Counted from the first letter of the stretch, positions 28,361 through 38,660 are shown. The stretch: 64,000 bases of DNA from Leptotrichia sp. OH3620_COT-345 (GCF_003932895.1 NZ_RQYW01000009.1:48301-112300), one strand, 5' to 3'. A program made the numbers and translations. The notes: generated by a model from the sequence alone, not told the origin.

Positions 28361-29137
28361 ATGAAAACAAATTTCCATACACATAATTATAGATGTGGTC
28401 ATGCTGTTGGAAATGTAGAAGATTATGTAAAGGTAGCTATAGAAGAAGGATATACTGAACTGGGGATATCGGATCATGCTCCGCTTCCCGCATATTATTT
28501 CGACAGAATGAAAATGGAAGATCTGGAGAACTATCTTGAAGAAATAGAAAAAAGTCAAAATAAATACGGTAAACAGATTAAAATATATAAATCCCTTGAA
28601 ATAGAATATTTTCCTGAATTTCAGAGTTATTATGATGAACTTAGAAATAAGCTGGATTACATAATATTGGGACTACATGCTTTCAGGAAAAATGAGGAAG
28701 ACAAAAATAAAATATATAATGCATGGACAATAAAAAACGAAGAAGATATAATTTTTTATGCGAAATATATGGCAGAAGCGATAAAAACAGGAAATTTTGA
28801 TTATGTAGCCCATCCCGATTTATATATGATAAATTATAGGAAGTGGACAGCAGCCTGTGTTGAAGCTGCACATATAATATGTAAAGCTGCAGAAGAAATG
28901 GACCTGCCGTTGGAAGTAAATGCAAACGGTATAAGAAAAACATTGGAAAGATATCCTGAATGGGACAGGTATATGTATCCGTATAAGGAATTTTGGGAAA
29001 TTGTCAGACAGTATAATATTCGCACTATAATAGGTTCAGATACTCATAATTATAATGAGATGGAAGATGAACCGATGGAAATGGCGAGAAAATTTGCTGA
29101 AGAATTAAACTTAAAAGTAATAGAAACTATGTTTTAA
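28361..29137 (+). CDS. PHP-family phosphatase, histidinol-phosphatase (HisK) type
   Basis: 258 residues of the PHP metallo-hydrolase fold: HTHNYRCGHAVGN (about 6-18) carries the first metal ligands, then ISDHAPL (41-47), EIEYFPEF, ILGLHAFR, VAHPDLY, and a terminal GSDTHN. The YRCGHA and SDHAP segments are typical of the HisK/HisJ histidinol-phosphatases. No histidine biosynthesis gene is nearby, so the real substrate could be another phosphoester. It stands alone behind CGAGGTGAT. Confidence 0.85.
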   Translation: MKTNFHTHNYRCGHAVGNVEDYVKVAIEEGYTELGISDHAPLPAYYFDRMKMEDLENYLEEIEKSQNKYGKQIKIYKSLEIEYFPEFQSYYDELRNKLDYIILGLHAFRKNEEDKNKIYNAWTIKNEEDIIFYAKYMAEAIKTGNFDYVAHPDLYMINYRKWTAACVEAAHIICKAAEEMDLPLEVNANGIRKTLERYPEWDRYMYPYKEFWEIVRQYNIRTIIGSDTHNYNEMEDEPMEMARKFAEELNLKVIETMF

Positions 29138-29215
29138 AACAAACTATTAATTTAAAAAGGACTTATACGTTATCCTGAATTAACGTAAATTTATTTTATA
29201 AGGAATTCTATAATA

Positions 29216-29707
29216 ATGGAAAATTTCAGATTTTTAAAAGGAAAAAAAATGACACATCCTACTACAGGAATTACTTTGGAGTATCTTGATAAATCAAATG
29301 CAGTCTGTTTTGTACTATTTAATGAAACAAAGGAAAAAGTTATTCTTGTAAAGCAGTTCAGGCCGGGACCTAAAGATTATACCTTGGAAATAGTGGCGGG
29401 ACTTATAGATGAGGGAGAAGATCCTAAAACAGCAGCTTTCAGAGAATTGAGAGAAGAAACAGGGTATACTGAAGAAGATGTGACTGATTATGAAGAACTT
29501 GGAAAAAGTCTGTTTGTTTCTCCGGGATACACTACGGAAAATCTTTATTTTTATAGCGGAAGATTAAAATCGGATTCTATAAAACCGAAAGAACTTTCTT
29601 TAGATGAAGGAGAGGAAATAGAAGTAAAATGGATTTCTATAAATGATGTATTAAAAGAAACAGATGATATGAAAACAGTGTTCGGAATAACATATTTCAA
29701 AAAATAG
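29216..29707 (+). CDS. NUDIX hydrolase, ADP-ribose pyrophosphatase type
   Basis: 163 residues. A complete NUDIX box (GLIDEGEDPKTAAFRELREETGY, residues 62-84) places the Mg-binding glutamates. The VKQFRPGP segment upstream and SPGYTTENLYFY downstream are typical of ADP-ribose/sugar-nucleotide pyrophosphatases. Cytoplasmic. The following mgtE is 58 bp away, possibly in the same transcript. Confidence 0.9.
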   Translation: MENFRFLKGKKMTHPTTGITLEYLDKSNAVCFVLFNETKEKVILVKQFRPGPKDYTLEIVAGLIDEGEDPKTAAFRELREETGYTEEDVTDYEELGKSLFVSPGYTTENLYFYSGRLKSDSIKPKELSLDEGEEIEVKWISINDVLKETDDMKTVFGITYFKK

Positions 29708-29764
29708 AAATGATAAATATAAAAAGAATAAAAAATAAAATAAAAAAGAAAGGAGGCGTAAAAC

Positions 29765-31207
29765 ATGATAGAGGAAAAAGACGAAATAACTCCTGAAGAA
29801 ATTGAAGAGTTAAAAAATGAAATAAAACATAGAATGTCGGATGAAAATGAAGAACCGGAGGAAGAGGAAATAACTCCGGAGGAAATGGCAGAAGAAATAC
29901 AGCAGATTGAGTCTGAAGAAGAGCTGGAAGAATATCTGGAAGAAAATCACTCAGTTGATATAGCGGAAAGTTTTGAAGAGCTGGATGATGAAGATTTGCT
30001 CAGAGTTTTTGAATTAATGAGTGATGAACAGAAAGCAAGTATAGTGGAACAGGCAGATGAAGATTTGCAGAAAAGAGTATTTGAACTTATAGATGATGAA
30101 GAAGCTATAGACATTTTAGGATATATGTCTCCTGATGATATTGCAGATATTTTAGGGTATATAGATATTCAGAAGAGTAAGACGATACTTACGAAAATGA
30201 AAAGGTCTCAGGCAAATAAAATAAGGGAGTTGCTCGGATATGAAGAAGATTCTGCCGGAGGGATAATGACTACCCAGTATATTGCTTTTAAGGAAAATTT
30301 GGAAATAAAAGATGTAATTTCCAAAATAAAAGTAATAGCACCTAAAACTGAAGTAATAGAAACTATTTTTGTTATAAATGATAAAAAAGAGTTGGTAGGT
30401 GAAGCGGATTTGAGAGATATACTCATTGCCGCAGACGATACAAAACTGATAGAAATAATGAACGAAAATGTAATATGGGTTAATGCTGAAGAAGATCAGG
30501 AAGATGTAGCAAGACTTGTTTCAAAATATGATTTGAGAGTTGTACCTGTTGTGAATAAAAAGAAAAAACTGTTGGGAATAATAACAATAGATGATATTAT
30601 TGATGTAATTCATGAAGAAAATACAGAAGATATTTTAAAATTAGGGGGAGCTTCAGATGAAGAGGATGTATACTCTGAATTTACTGTTTCAGTGAAAAAA
30701 AGATTGTTATGGTTGACAATAAATCTTGGGACAGCATTTTTGGCGGCATTTACTGTAGGAATATTTTCAAATACTATTGATAAAGTTGTAGCTCTTGCAG
30801 CTACTATGCCCATTGTCAGCGGAATGGGCGGAAATGCGGGGACTCAATCACTGTCTATAACAATACGTGCTTTGGCTTTGGGGGAAATTGATATGAAAGA
30901 CACTTTGAAAATAGTACTTAAAAACTTTCTTGTAGGTGCGGTAAATGGATCAATTTTAGGAATATTGTGTGGTATTGTAATGTATGCTTTATATCAAAAT
31001 GCTTATCTGGGAGTGATAATTTTTATGGCAATGATAGGAAATTTGGTATTGGCATGTATAACGGGATTTCTTATACCTATTACTTTGAAAGCTGTAAAAA
31101 TAGATCCTGCTATGGCTTCAGCAGTTATATTGACTACAGTGACTGACGTATTCGGATTTTTCCTATTTCTGGGATTAGCGACATTATTTTTGGACAAGCT
31201 TGTGTAA
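29765..31207 (+). CDS. mgtE: MgtE-family magnesium channel/transporter
   Basis: 480 residues. The N-terminal MgtE_N helical-repeat domain (about 55-160, IDDEEAIDILGYMSPDDIADILGYID) is followed by two CBS domains (about 175-295) and five membrane helices (about 310-480) with the pore segment PIVSGMGGNAGTQS. An acidic N-terminal extension of some 50 residues, rich in EEITPEE repeats, is longer than usual. The CBS and N domains sense cytosolic Mg2+ and close the pore in known members. No Mg2+ riboswitch fits in the short upstream gap. Confidence 0.95.
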   Translation: MIEEKDEITPEEIEELKNEIKHRMSDENEEPEEEEITPEEMAEEIQQIESEEELEEYLEENHSVDIAESFEELDDEDLLRVFELMSDEQKASIVEQADEDLQKRVFELIDDEEAIDILGYMSPDDIADILGYIDIQKSKTILTKMKRSQANKIRELLGYEEDSAGGIMTTQYIAFKENLEIKDVISKIKVIAPKTEVIETIFVINDKKELVGEADLRDILIAADDTKLIEIMNENVIWVNAEEDQEDVARLVSKYDLRVVPVVNKKKKLLGIITIDDIIDVIHEENTEDILKLGGASDEEDVYSEFTVSVKKRLLWLTINLGTAFLAAFTVGIFSNTIDKVVALAATMPIVSGMGGNAGTQSLSITIRALALGEIDMKDTLKIVLKNFLVGAVNGSILGILCGIVMYALYQNAYLGVIIFMAMIGNLVLACITGFLIPITLKAVKIDPAMASAVILTTVTDVFGFFLFLGLATLFLDKLV

Positions 31208-31254
31208 CAGCTACTTTGGAAAATTATGGATAGTGTCAAAGAAAGGTTATATAA

Positions 31255-31680
31255 ATGAATAATATAGGATTATTAATAATTTTATATTTTGTTCTTTATT
31301 TTTTTATAAGGAAAATACGGAGAAGTATAAAATTAAGTTTTGAAAAACTGGAAGAATTGAATGGTGAATTTATATACACATTTTTGAAAAATTTTTCGAA
31401 AAAAGAAATGTATTTTAATCTTGAAGAAGTTCATTCTTTATTTTTTACTCAAATGATTGTTAAAAATGGAAGCTTCGGTAATTTAACAGTGTATATTATA
31501 CTGGAAGATGAATATGCCGTGAAACTTCAGAAAAAGGAAAATATAATAACATTTTTTAAAAGTTGTAAAGAAAATAAGCCTGAAATGTATGAGAAATTTT
31601 TAGAGTCCACTCCTATGGGAATTGATATATCTGCAATAATGGATAAAGAAATAGAAGATTATAAAAATAGCGGTAAATAA
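31255..31680 (+). CDS. Membrane-anchored protein of unknown function
   Basis: 141 residues: one N-terminal membrane helix (LLIILYFVLYFFI) with a basic follow-on (RKIRRSIK), then a cytoplasmic-looking soluble domain. No family recognised. It lies between mgtE and the DUF45 protease gene with short gaps (47 and 24 bp), so it is probably part of one transcript. Confidence 0.7.
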   Translation: MNNIGLLIILYFVLYFFIRKIRRSIKLSFEKLEELNGEFIYTFLKNFSKKEMYFNLEEVHSLFFTQMIVKNGSFGNLTVYIILEDEYAVKLQKKENIITFFKSCKENKPEMYEKFLESTPMGIDISAIMDKEIEDYKNSGK

Positions 31681-31704
31681 TGAAAGAGAGTGTAGATTTT
31701 ATAT

Positions 31705-32394
31705 ATGAGAACAGAAAAAGTTTTAGGATATGATGTTCACAGAAAAAAGGTAAAAAATATAAATTTGAGAATAAATAGTCAAATGGAAGTTTATATTTCA
31801 GTTCCAATGAATTTACATGTAAGTTATATTGAAAATTTTATTCGTTCTAAAGAAAGTTGGATAAAAAAAGTTTTAAATAAAATTGAAACTGTAAAATTGA
31901 AACAGACCGGATATGAGTATAAAACAGGAGAAATCCATAATTTTCTTGGAGAAGGATATGTTTTAAAAGTTAAAATAAGTAATAACAATAAAGTCATTTT
32001 GAAAAAAGAAAGAGAAGAATTGTTACTTATTACAAAATTTGACAATTTTGAAGAAAAAAAGAAAATAATGGAAAAGTGGTATTTTGAATGTGCAAAAAAA
32101 CTATTTCCTGTTGTGATGGAAAAATGGCTCAATATATTAAATGAAAGAATAGAGCATTTATCTATTAAACCAATGAAAACAAGATGGGGCTCGTGTAATT
32201 ATAATAAAAGATATATAAATCTTAATACAGAACTTATAAAAAGAACACTTTTTGAAATAGAGTATGTTGTTTTGCATGAGTTGGCGCACTTGAAATATCC
32301 TAATCATGGTAAAGGCTTTTATAATTATGTGGAGAAATATATGCCTGATTATAGAAAAGCTGAAAAAATGCTTAATGCAAAACACTATTATTAG
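31705..32394 (+). CDS. YgjP-like (DUF45) zinc metalloprotease
   Basis: 229 residues. The C-terminal half has the zinc motif HELAHLKYPNHGKGFYNYV (HExxH plus a third His) and the family's TRWGSCNYNKRYINLN segment. The N-terminal half (NINLRINSQMEVYISVPMNL) is also typical. The family is related to SprT/WLM metallopeptidases; its bacterial members sit beside restriction and housekeeping genes, and their substrates are poorly known. Confidence 0.88.
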   Translation: MRTEKVLGYDVHRKKVKNINLRINSQMEVYISVPMNLHVSYIENFIRSKESWIKKVLNKIETVKLKQTGYEYKTGEIHNFLGEGYVLKVKISNNNKVILKKEREELLLITKFDNFEEKKKIMEKWYFECAKKLFPVVMEKWLNILNERIEHLSIKPMKTRWGSCNYNKRYINLNTELIKRTLFEIEYVVLHELAHLKYPNHGKGFYNYVEKYMPDYRKAEKMLNAKHYY

Positions 32395-32568
32395 GATATA
32401 TTTAAATTATTTAAAAAAATAATAAAAAATCTCTTAGTAGAATAATATTTAATTTACTTAAATTTAAGTACGAATATAATCCATTAAAGGGTAGTAAGTT
32501 TTTTATAAGAATAATAAAAATAAGAATACAGTTGAAATTATAATAGGATAAAAATGTTTGAATAATAT

Positions 32569-32599
32569 GAAATTACTGACTTCGGTAGTTTCTTTTTAT
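32569..32599 (+). terminator. Intrinsic terminator
   Basis: GAAATTACTG (32569-32578) pairs with CGGTAGTTTC (32583-32592), with two G-T wobbles, around the loop ACTT, followed by a T tract. It probably ends the mgtE-to-DUF45 transcript. The rest of 32395-32684 holds nothing else evident. Confidence 0.82.
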
Positions 32600-32684
32600 T
32601 TTGATAAAAAGTATATTCTAATGAAAAATATTGGTATTTATGCTAAAATAATTATAATAAAAATAGTTACAAAGGGGAGAAACA

Positions 32685-33101
32685 ATGAATAAGAGAGAAA
32701 AAAAGTTTTATGAAAGGTTTAAGTCTGAAAATATTAATGAAGAACAGATTAAAAAAGCTAAAAATATAGCTGTTCATTTAGGAAAGGTATCATCAAAATT
32801 TTTACTACTCATAAAAATGATAAATTCCAATTTCAAAGGAGAATTTAAAATTTCGACAATGGATAAGCTGAAAATAATCGGAGCAATAGTTTATGTAATA
32901 ACTCCTATAGATGCAGTACCTGATTTTATGCCGTTACTGGGATTTGGAGATGATATAGCTGTAGTAACTTATGTTTTATCAAAATTAGATAAACTGGTTT
33001 CAGAATATGAAAAATTTGAAAATCTAAAAGTACGGGCAAAAGAAAAATCAGAAGGACCTGATTTTGAAAATATGAGAACGGTCAATGAAGAAAGTGAATA
33101 A
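32685..33101 (+). CDS. DUF1232 (YkvA-like) membrane-associated protein
   Basis: 138 residues. The central signature KLKIIGAIVYVITPIDAVPDFMPLLGFGDDIAVVTYVL is the DUF1232 hallmark: a short hydrophobic hairpin with the P(I/L)D(A/L)(I/V)PDF motif. Function of the family is not established. The C-terminus is charged and probably disordered. AAAGGGG precedes the ATG. Confidence 0.88.
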   Translation: MNKREKKFYERFKSENINEEQIKKAKNIAVHLGKVSSKFLLLIKMINSNFKGEFKISTMDKLKIIGAIVYVITPIDAVPDFMPLLGFGDDIAVVTYVLSKLDKLVSEYEKFENLKVRAKEKSEGPDFENMRTVNEESE

Positions 33102-33210
33102 AAATATTATACTTGACAATTATGAAATAAAAGAATAAATTTATTTGAAAACTGTAAAGAATGAATTTAAGTAATAAAAGATTAAAAAATAATAGTATAA
33201 GGGGTGTTAA

Positions 33211-34023
33211 ATGAAGAAAGATATATTTTTAAAACAGTTCCCTGCCAGTTTGGAATATGAAGTAAGTAAACTCTATAATACTTTTGAAATAGCAATGGAA
33301 TACAATATAATAACTTATACTGAGGAATTTTATACTCCAAATATATGGAAAAAACTCACTGAGAAAATAGAAGGTATTAAAGTGATAACAGAAGGAGTGT
33401 TTAAAAATAGTGACAGAAGACAAATAGGTTTTGTTCCTGAAGAGATTTTCAGGAAAGAAGTTTTAAATATGAACGGAAAAATAAAAAATAATATGGAATT
33501 TCCGTGTAGATTATTAAAAATAGAAATAAATTCAAAATTTAGTGAGTATACACATAGAGATTTTCTCGGAAGTCTTATAGGGCTTAATATAAAGAGGGAA
33601 TTGATGGGGGATTTGATTTTGTATGGAGATAAAGGATATATTCCCGTATCCGAAAAAATAGCGGATTATATCCTTTCGGAATTAAACCGGATCGGAAATG
33701 TTCCGTGTATCGTAGAAAAAATGAATATGAAAGATGCTGAAAATATACCTGAATACAGATATGACGACAGACTTATAGTTGTATCGTCAAAAAGACTTGA
33801 TAGTATCATTTCGGCAATAACCAATATATCGAGGACAAAAGTGATAGAGCCGATAGAAAAAGGGAAAGTATTTATTGATTATTATGAAGAGAAAAATAAG
33901 GCAAGAATTCTTGAAATCGGGAGTCTTATAACAATAAGAGGAGTTGGAAAATATAAACTTTTTTCTGAACACGGAGAAACAAAAAAAGGAAAAGAAAGAC
34001 TGCTAATTAAGAAATATATATAA
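33211..34023 (+). CDS. ylmH: YlmH-like S4-domain RNA-binding protein
   Basis: 270 residues. The middle segment EYTHRDFLGSLIGLNIKRELMGDLILY is the YlmH signature, and the C-terminal part (about 185-255) is an S4 RNA-binding domain (SSKRLDSIISAITNISRTKVIEPIEKGKVFIDY). In B. subtilis YlmH/RqcP-type proteins act on stalled 50S-peptidyl-tRNA complexes. It lies apart from the division-gene cluster where it is found in Firmicutes. Confidence 0.87.
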   Translation: MKKDIFLKQFPASLEYEVSKLYNTFEIAMEYNIITYTEEFYTPNIWKKLTEKIEGIKVITEGVFKNSDRRQIGFVPEEIFRKEVLNMNGKIKNNMEFPCRLLKIEINSKFSEYTHRDFLGSLIGLNIKRELMGDLILYGDKGYIPVSEKIADYILSELNRIGNVPCIVEKMNMKDAENIPEYRYDDRLIVVSSKRLDSIISAITNISRTKVIEPIEKGKVFIDYYEEKNKARILEIGSLITIRGVGKYKLFSEHGETKKGKERLLIKKYI

Positions 34024-34079
34024 ATTTATATTTAACATTATTGAACAAAGTTTGAAAAGAGAGGAAAAGAGAGGATAAT

Positions 34080-34265
34080 ATGAAAAATGTGACACCTGAA
34101 AGTAACTTGAATATGATAGTAAAAAGTTTAATTTATGCAGTAGTAATAGTTTTAATAATAGCGTTTTTAAAAATAGCGTTGAATGCATTTTTATCAGTAA
34201 TATTTTATATTATTCCTATTGCAGTCGTAATATATTTATTTATGAGATTTGGAGGGGGAAATTAA
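34080..34265 (+). CDS. Small membrane protein
   Basis: 61 residues, nearly all hydrophobic: two membrane segments (SLIYAVVIVLIIAFLKIAL and AFLSVIFYIIPIAVVIYLFM). It lies 57 bp after ylmH and 1 bp before the pepF start, so it is probably translated with its neighbours. The GAGAGGATAAT ribosome site before the ATG supports it. Function unknown. Confidence 0.65.
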   Translation: MKNVTPESNLNMIVKSLIYAVVIVLIIAFLKIALNAFLSVIFYIIPIAVVIYLFMRFGGGN

Positions 34266-34266
34266 T

Positions 34267-36066
34267 ATGGAAAAAAATGTAAAAGAATATAAATGGAATT
34301 TAAGTGATATTTATAAAAATTACGGAGAATGGGGAAAAGATTTTGAAAAAGCTGAAAAGATAAGACAGGAACTTATTTTGTATAAAGGGAAAATGTCAAA
34401 TGAGAAAAAATTACTGGAATTTTTAAAAAAACAGGAAGAACTTGATAAAATATCTTACAAACTTTATAGATATCCTCAATTAGCAAGAGATTTGAATTCA
34501 TCGGATAAAGAAGCTGTAGAAAATTTACAGAAAATACAGTTTTTATTTTCAGGAATATCTACTGATTTGTCTTGGCTGAATTCTGAACTTATTGATAATA
34601 AAAGTAAAATAGAAAAATGGATAGAAAAAGAAGAGTTTTCAGATTATAAATTTGGATTAAAAAATCTTTTTCGACTTCAAAAGCATGTGTTAAGTGAAAG
34701 AGAAAGTAAACTTTTATCTTATTTCAGTTCATTTTTTTCGATACCATCGACAATATATACAGAAATTACTGTAACTGATGTAGAATGGCCTATAGTCCGA
34801 TTAAGCACAGGAGAAAAAGTAGAAGTGACTACTGCAAATTATTCCAGAATTTTAACTAACAGCAGAAATCAGAAAGATAGGAAACTGATGTTTGAAAATT
34901 ATTATGGAATATACAAAGGAAAGGAAAATACAATAGCTGCAATATATAATTCAATTTTACAGAAAAATATAGGAAAAAAGAAAGCTTATGAGTATAATTC
35001 CTTTTTATTAAGTTTTCTTGAAGGGAACAATATTCCTGAAAAAGTATATCTGAACCTTATAAATACTGCAAAGGAAAATACAGAAGCACTACAAAGGTAT
35101 TTAAAATTAAGAAAAAAAATACTAGGACTGAAAAAATATCATAATTATGACGGTTCAGTAAGTCTTATTAAGTTTAACAAAGATTATGAATATGATAATG
35201 CAAAAAAAATAGTACTGGAATCGGTAAAACCTTTAGGAAAAGATTATTCGGAAAAAATGAAAAAAGCTATAAGTGAGGGGTGGATTGATGTTTTCGAAGC
35301 TAAGGGGAAACGTTCGGGGGCCTATTCAGCAGGAGTTTATGGGGTTCATCCTTATATGCTTTTAAATTATAATAAAACATTGGACAGTGTTTTTACATTG
35401 GCACATGAACTGGGACATACACTACATACGCTGTATTCCGATGAAAATCAACCGTTTTCCATGTCAGGATATACAATATTTGTAGCTGAAGTGGCATCTA
35501 CATTTAATGAAAGACTTTTACTCGATTATATGCTCGAAAAAACTGAAGATTCGAAAGAAAAGATAGCTCTTCTTGAACAGGAAATAAGAAATATAACAGG
35601 AACTTTCTATTTTCAAGCATTATTGGCAGATTATGAATATAGAGCACATTCATTGGCAGAAAATGGGAAGCCTGTAACTGCTAATGTCCTGAGCGGAATT
35701 ATGGAAGAGCTTTTTGATGAATATTATGGAAAAGATGTTGAAAAAGATGAACTGCTTTATGTACTGTGGTCAAGAGTACCTCATTTTTTCAATTCTCCGT
35801 TTTATGTATATCAATATGCGACATGTTTCGCTTCATCAGCGATATTGTATGACAGAATAATAAAAGAAAAAAATGAAATAAAGAAGAAAAAAGCATTAAA
35901 AAAATATATAGGATTACTTTCTTCAGGAGGAAATGATTTTCCAATGGAGCAATTGAAAAAAGCGGGTGTGGATTTATCAAAAAAAACGGCAATAAAAGCT
36001 GTTTCGGAACAACTTAATATACTTATCGATAAATTAGAGAATGAAATAAAAAAAATAGATACTTAA
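34267..36066 (+). CDS. pepF: Oligoendopeptidase F (peptidase family M3)
   Basis: A cytoplasmic zinc endopeptidase that degrades oligopeptides. 599 residues with the zinc motif HELGHTLH (about residue 385) and downstream FVAEVASTFNE supplying the third ligand, plus a PepF N-terminal helical domain. The frame extends upstream to 34249, but GGAGGG at 34251-34256 fits the ATG at 34267. It nearly abuts the small membrane protein upstream. Confidence 0.95.
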   Translation: MEKNVKEYKWNLSDIYKNYGEWGKDFEKAEKIRQELILYKGKMSNEKKLLEFLKKQEELDKISYKLYRYPQLARDLNSSDKEAVENLQKIQFLFSGISTDLSWLNSELIDNKSKIEKWIEKEEFSDYKFGLKNLFRLQKHVLSERESKLLSYFSSFFSIPSTIYTEITVTDVEWPIVRLSTGEKVEVTTANYSRILTNSRNQKDRKLMFENYYGIYKGKENTIAAIYNSILQKNIGKKKAYEYNSFLLSFLEGNNIPEKVYLNLINTAKENTEALQRYLKLRKKILGLKKYHNYDGSVSLIKFNKDYEYDNAKKIVLESVKPLGKDYSEKMKKAISEGWIDVFEAKGKRSGAYSAGVYGVHPYMLLNYNKTLDSVFTLAHELGHTLHTLYSDENQPFSMSGYTIFVAEVASTFNERLLLDYMLEKTEDSKEKIALLEQEIRNITGTFYFQALLADYEYRAHSLAENGKPVTANVLSGIMEELFDEYYGKDVEKDELLYVLWSRVPHFFNSPFYVYQYATCFASSAILYDRIIKEKNEIKKKKALKKYIGLLSSGGNDFPMEQLKKAGVDLSKKTAIKAVSEQLNILIDKLENEIKKIDT

Positions 36067-36151
36067 ATAAAAGGTTTTCAGCCGATTTTAATATTTATAT
36101 GATAGTATAAATTTATGTGACGGTATAAAAAATTTGGAAGGAAGCAATATT

Positions 36152-37987
36152 ATGACTGTAATAGAAAAAATTAAAAAAATTTTTCCGAATATGAAAAAAG
36201 GAATTGAAAGGTTCCCTATAACAGTATCTTTTAGTGTGATTACTTTCGGAATGCTTTCTTATGCGATAAGAATAGGTGAACTTAAAGGAGCGGATGCAAT
36301 CCCTCTTGAGTTAAAAAAAATGATTATTTTGTTAATTTTGGGTATTCTTATAACAGCAACTTTAGAATTGATAAGGGAAAAATATTTTTTTAATAGAAAT
36401 ATAACTGTAATGAGAGGAATATCGTTTATAACTGTGTCAGTTCTGTTATTTTTTATTAAAATAATATATTTATCCGATAAAAAAATAAGTAATTTTTCAG
36501 AACTGTTTTTCATAGGAGTTATTTCATTTCTTTTATTTGTTTTAATACCTGTAATTAACAGAAAAAGTGATGAAGAAAAATATATTCAAACAGTTTCACT
36601 GAATATAGTAGTAACAATAGCTTTTTCAGTAGTTTTGTATTTAGGAATAATTGCAATAATAGGAGCGGTTGACGTTCTTCTTATAAATATAGATAATATG
36701 ATATATATGCAGTCTTTTGTATTTACTGTTTTTGTATTCGGACTCACTTTTTTTCTTTCAAGATTAAAAGGAGTAAATGAAAATCTGGAAGAATATGAAA
36801 CAGATGTATTGTTTAAAATATTGATGAAATTTATAATAATACCTTTGATAATTATATATACAGGAGTTTTGTATCTTTATCTCGGTAAAATACTGATACA
36901 GATGAGAATGCCCAAAGGGGTTATTTCTCATCTTGTGTTATGGTATACCGTATTTTCTTTATTTATTATTATAATGATAACTCCTATGGTAAAAAATGAC
37001 AAAATGATAAATTTGTTTAGAAAGAATTTTCCGAAAGTTTCGATACCTTTAATTATACTCTCTCTTGTGGCCATATTTAAAAGAATAGAACAGTATGGAG
37101 TAACCGAAGGAAGGTATTATGTGGTAGTAGTAGCTCTTTGGCTCTTATTTTGCATGTTTTTTTATATTTTTAAAACAAAAATGGTAGTTATTATTATAGG
37201 GACATTTATTTCCGTTATTTTTTTAGCAATTTACAGCCCCATCAATGCTAAAAACATTTCCATTTTAAGTCAAAATAAAAGATTGGAAAAACTTTTAATA
37301 CAAAATGGACTTGTAAAAGCCGGAAAACTTGTTGAAAATCCTAATCTTGATAATAATACCAAGTCTGAAATACAAAGTGTTGTAGACTATTTACTGTATA
37401 ACGGAAATTCAATGTACAGTGTAAAGGAAAGAGAAAAAACGAGAAATTTGAAACCTTTTGGGAAAATATATGAAAATCCCGATGATTTTAAAAATTCTAT
37501 TGGAATGGATGAAAGTTGGAAAAGTTATTATTTAGAAGATAAAGGAATAAATATTACATATAGAATAGCTGAAGATATAGGTCATAATGATTATATAAGT
37601 AAAACATATGGGTATGAATATCTTGTACGAATATACGGATATTTTGTTCAGAATATGGATCACCAGGTGTATAAAAAATTTTCAGAAAAATACATTATAA
37701 TGAAAAATAATGATGAGATAAAAATTTTGGATAAGGAAGATGAAAAGGAAATTTTAAATGTAAATATAAATAAAATTCTTACTGAAATTATATCTAAGAA
37801 GGAATTTAATGTAGAAAATAATAAGAGTATGGAAAAAATTATTCCTGAGAGTATTATGGAATATATGGGAGAAACTGAAAAGATAAAATATAAGGTGGCG
37901 GTAAAATATATTAATATGAAAAAAGATAATAACGGTACATTTTTCTTTAAAAATTATTCTCTGGATTTTTGTTTTTCAGAAAAATAA
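36152..37987 (+). CDS. DUF4153-type polytopic membrane protein
   Basis: About 611 residues: an N-terminal membrane domain of roughly 10-12 helices (residues 20-375) and a C-terminal soluble domain of about 230 residues, likely extracytoplasmic. The membrane part resembles DUF4153 proteins, whose role is unknown. The in-frame TTG at 36134 lies upstream of GGAAGGAAG, so ATG 36152 is preferred. It has no obvious functional partners. Confidence 0.72.
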   Translation: MTVIEKIKKIFPNMKKGIERFPITVSFSVITFGMLSYAIRIGELKGADAIPLELKKMIILLILGILITATLELIREKYFFNRNITVMRGISFITVSVLLFFIKIIYLSDKKISNFSELFFIGVISFLLFVLIPVINRKSDEEKYIQTVSLNIVVTIAFSVVLYLGIIAIIGAVDVLLINIDNMIYMQSFVFTVFVFGLTFFLSRLKGVNENLEEYETDVLFKILMKFIIIPLIIIYTGVLYLYLGKILIQMRMPKGVISHLVLWYTVFSLFIIIMITPMVKNDKMINLFRKNFPKVSIPLIILSLVAIFKRIEQYGVTEGRYYVVVVALWLLFCMFFYIFKTKMVVIIIGTFISVIFLAIYSPINAKNISILSQNKRLEKLLIQNGLVKAGKLVENPNLDNNTKSEIQSVVDYLLYNGNSMYSVKEREKTRNLKPFGKIYENPDDFKNSIGMDESWKSYYLEDKGINITYRIAEDIGHNDYISKTYGYEYLVRIYGYFVQNMDHQVYKKFSEKYIIMKNNDEIKILDKEDEKEILNVNINKILTEIISKKEFNVENNKSMEKIIPESIMEYMGETEKIKYKVAVKYINMKKDNNGTFFFKNYSLDFCFSEK

Positions 37988-38132
37988 AAATTTATATTTT
38001 GATATGAAATTTTAGAAATAAATATATTTTCAATTTGTGTAAAGATTTAATTGAAATATAATAATTGACTATTTAAACTATATATGATACATTTAAAATG
38101 TAAATTATAATTTTTTGTGGAGGTTTAGAGAT

Positions 38133-38645
38133 ATGGGTTTATTTGATTTTCTGAAAGGAAATAATAAGGAAGCTGAAAAAAAAGAATTTGAAGGTAAAGT
38201 TTATGCACCGATTTCAGGTAAAATTTTACCGTTGGAGCAGGTACCTGATGAAGTTTTTGCACAGAAAATGGTTGGGGACGGTATTGCCATTGAGCCTGAT
38301 GCCTCAGGAACAATGTTAGCTCCTGCTGACGGAAGAGTAGAAAAAATCTTTGATACAAATCATGCTTTCAGTATAGTTACAACATCAGGAATGGAAATAT
38401 TTGTACATTTTGGTATGGATACCGTGAAACTGGAAGGAAAAGGTTTTGAAAGAATAGCTAACGAAGGAGATACAGTAAAAAAAGGAGATCCTCTAATAAA
38501 ATATGATTATGAATTTTTAAAGGAAAATGCAAAATCTGTTATTACTCCTGTAATAATCTCAAATTATGAAGAATATTCATCTTTAGGTAAAAAAGAAGGA
38601 AATGCGGTAGCAGGAGAAACATTAGTTTTAGATGTAGTAAAATAA
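38133..38645 (+). CDS. crr: PTS glucose-type EIIA protein
   Basis: A 170-residue single-domain EIIA of the glucose family. His92 in VHFGMDTVKLEGKGF is the phosphorylated histidine and His77 the partner histidine. The preceding segments YAPISGKILPLEQVPDEVFAQKMVGDGIAI are typical. Being a free EIIA, it probably serves one or several EIICB permeases encoded elsewhere and may act as a regulatory phosphocarrier. Start ATG 38133 follows GGAGG. The upstream in-frame residues lack a ribosome site. Own terminator. Confidence 0.94.
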   Translation: MGLFDFLKGNNKEAEKKEFEGKVYAPISGKILPLEQVPDEVFAQKMVGDGIAIEPDASGTMLAPADGRVEKIFDTNHAFSIVTTSGMEIFVHFGMDTVKLEGKGFERIANEGDTVKKGDPLIKYDYEFLKENAKSVITPVIISNYEEYSSLGKKEGNAVAGETLVLDVVK

Positions 38646-38660
38646 AGACTTGAATATAAA

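Noticed and set aside
29708..29764. Mg2+ riboswitch before mgtE
   Set aside because: Only 57 nt of purine-rich DNA separate the genes, too short for an M-box aptamer.
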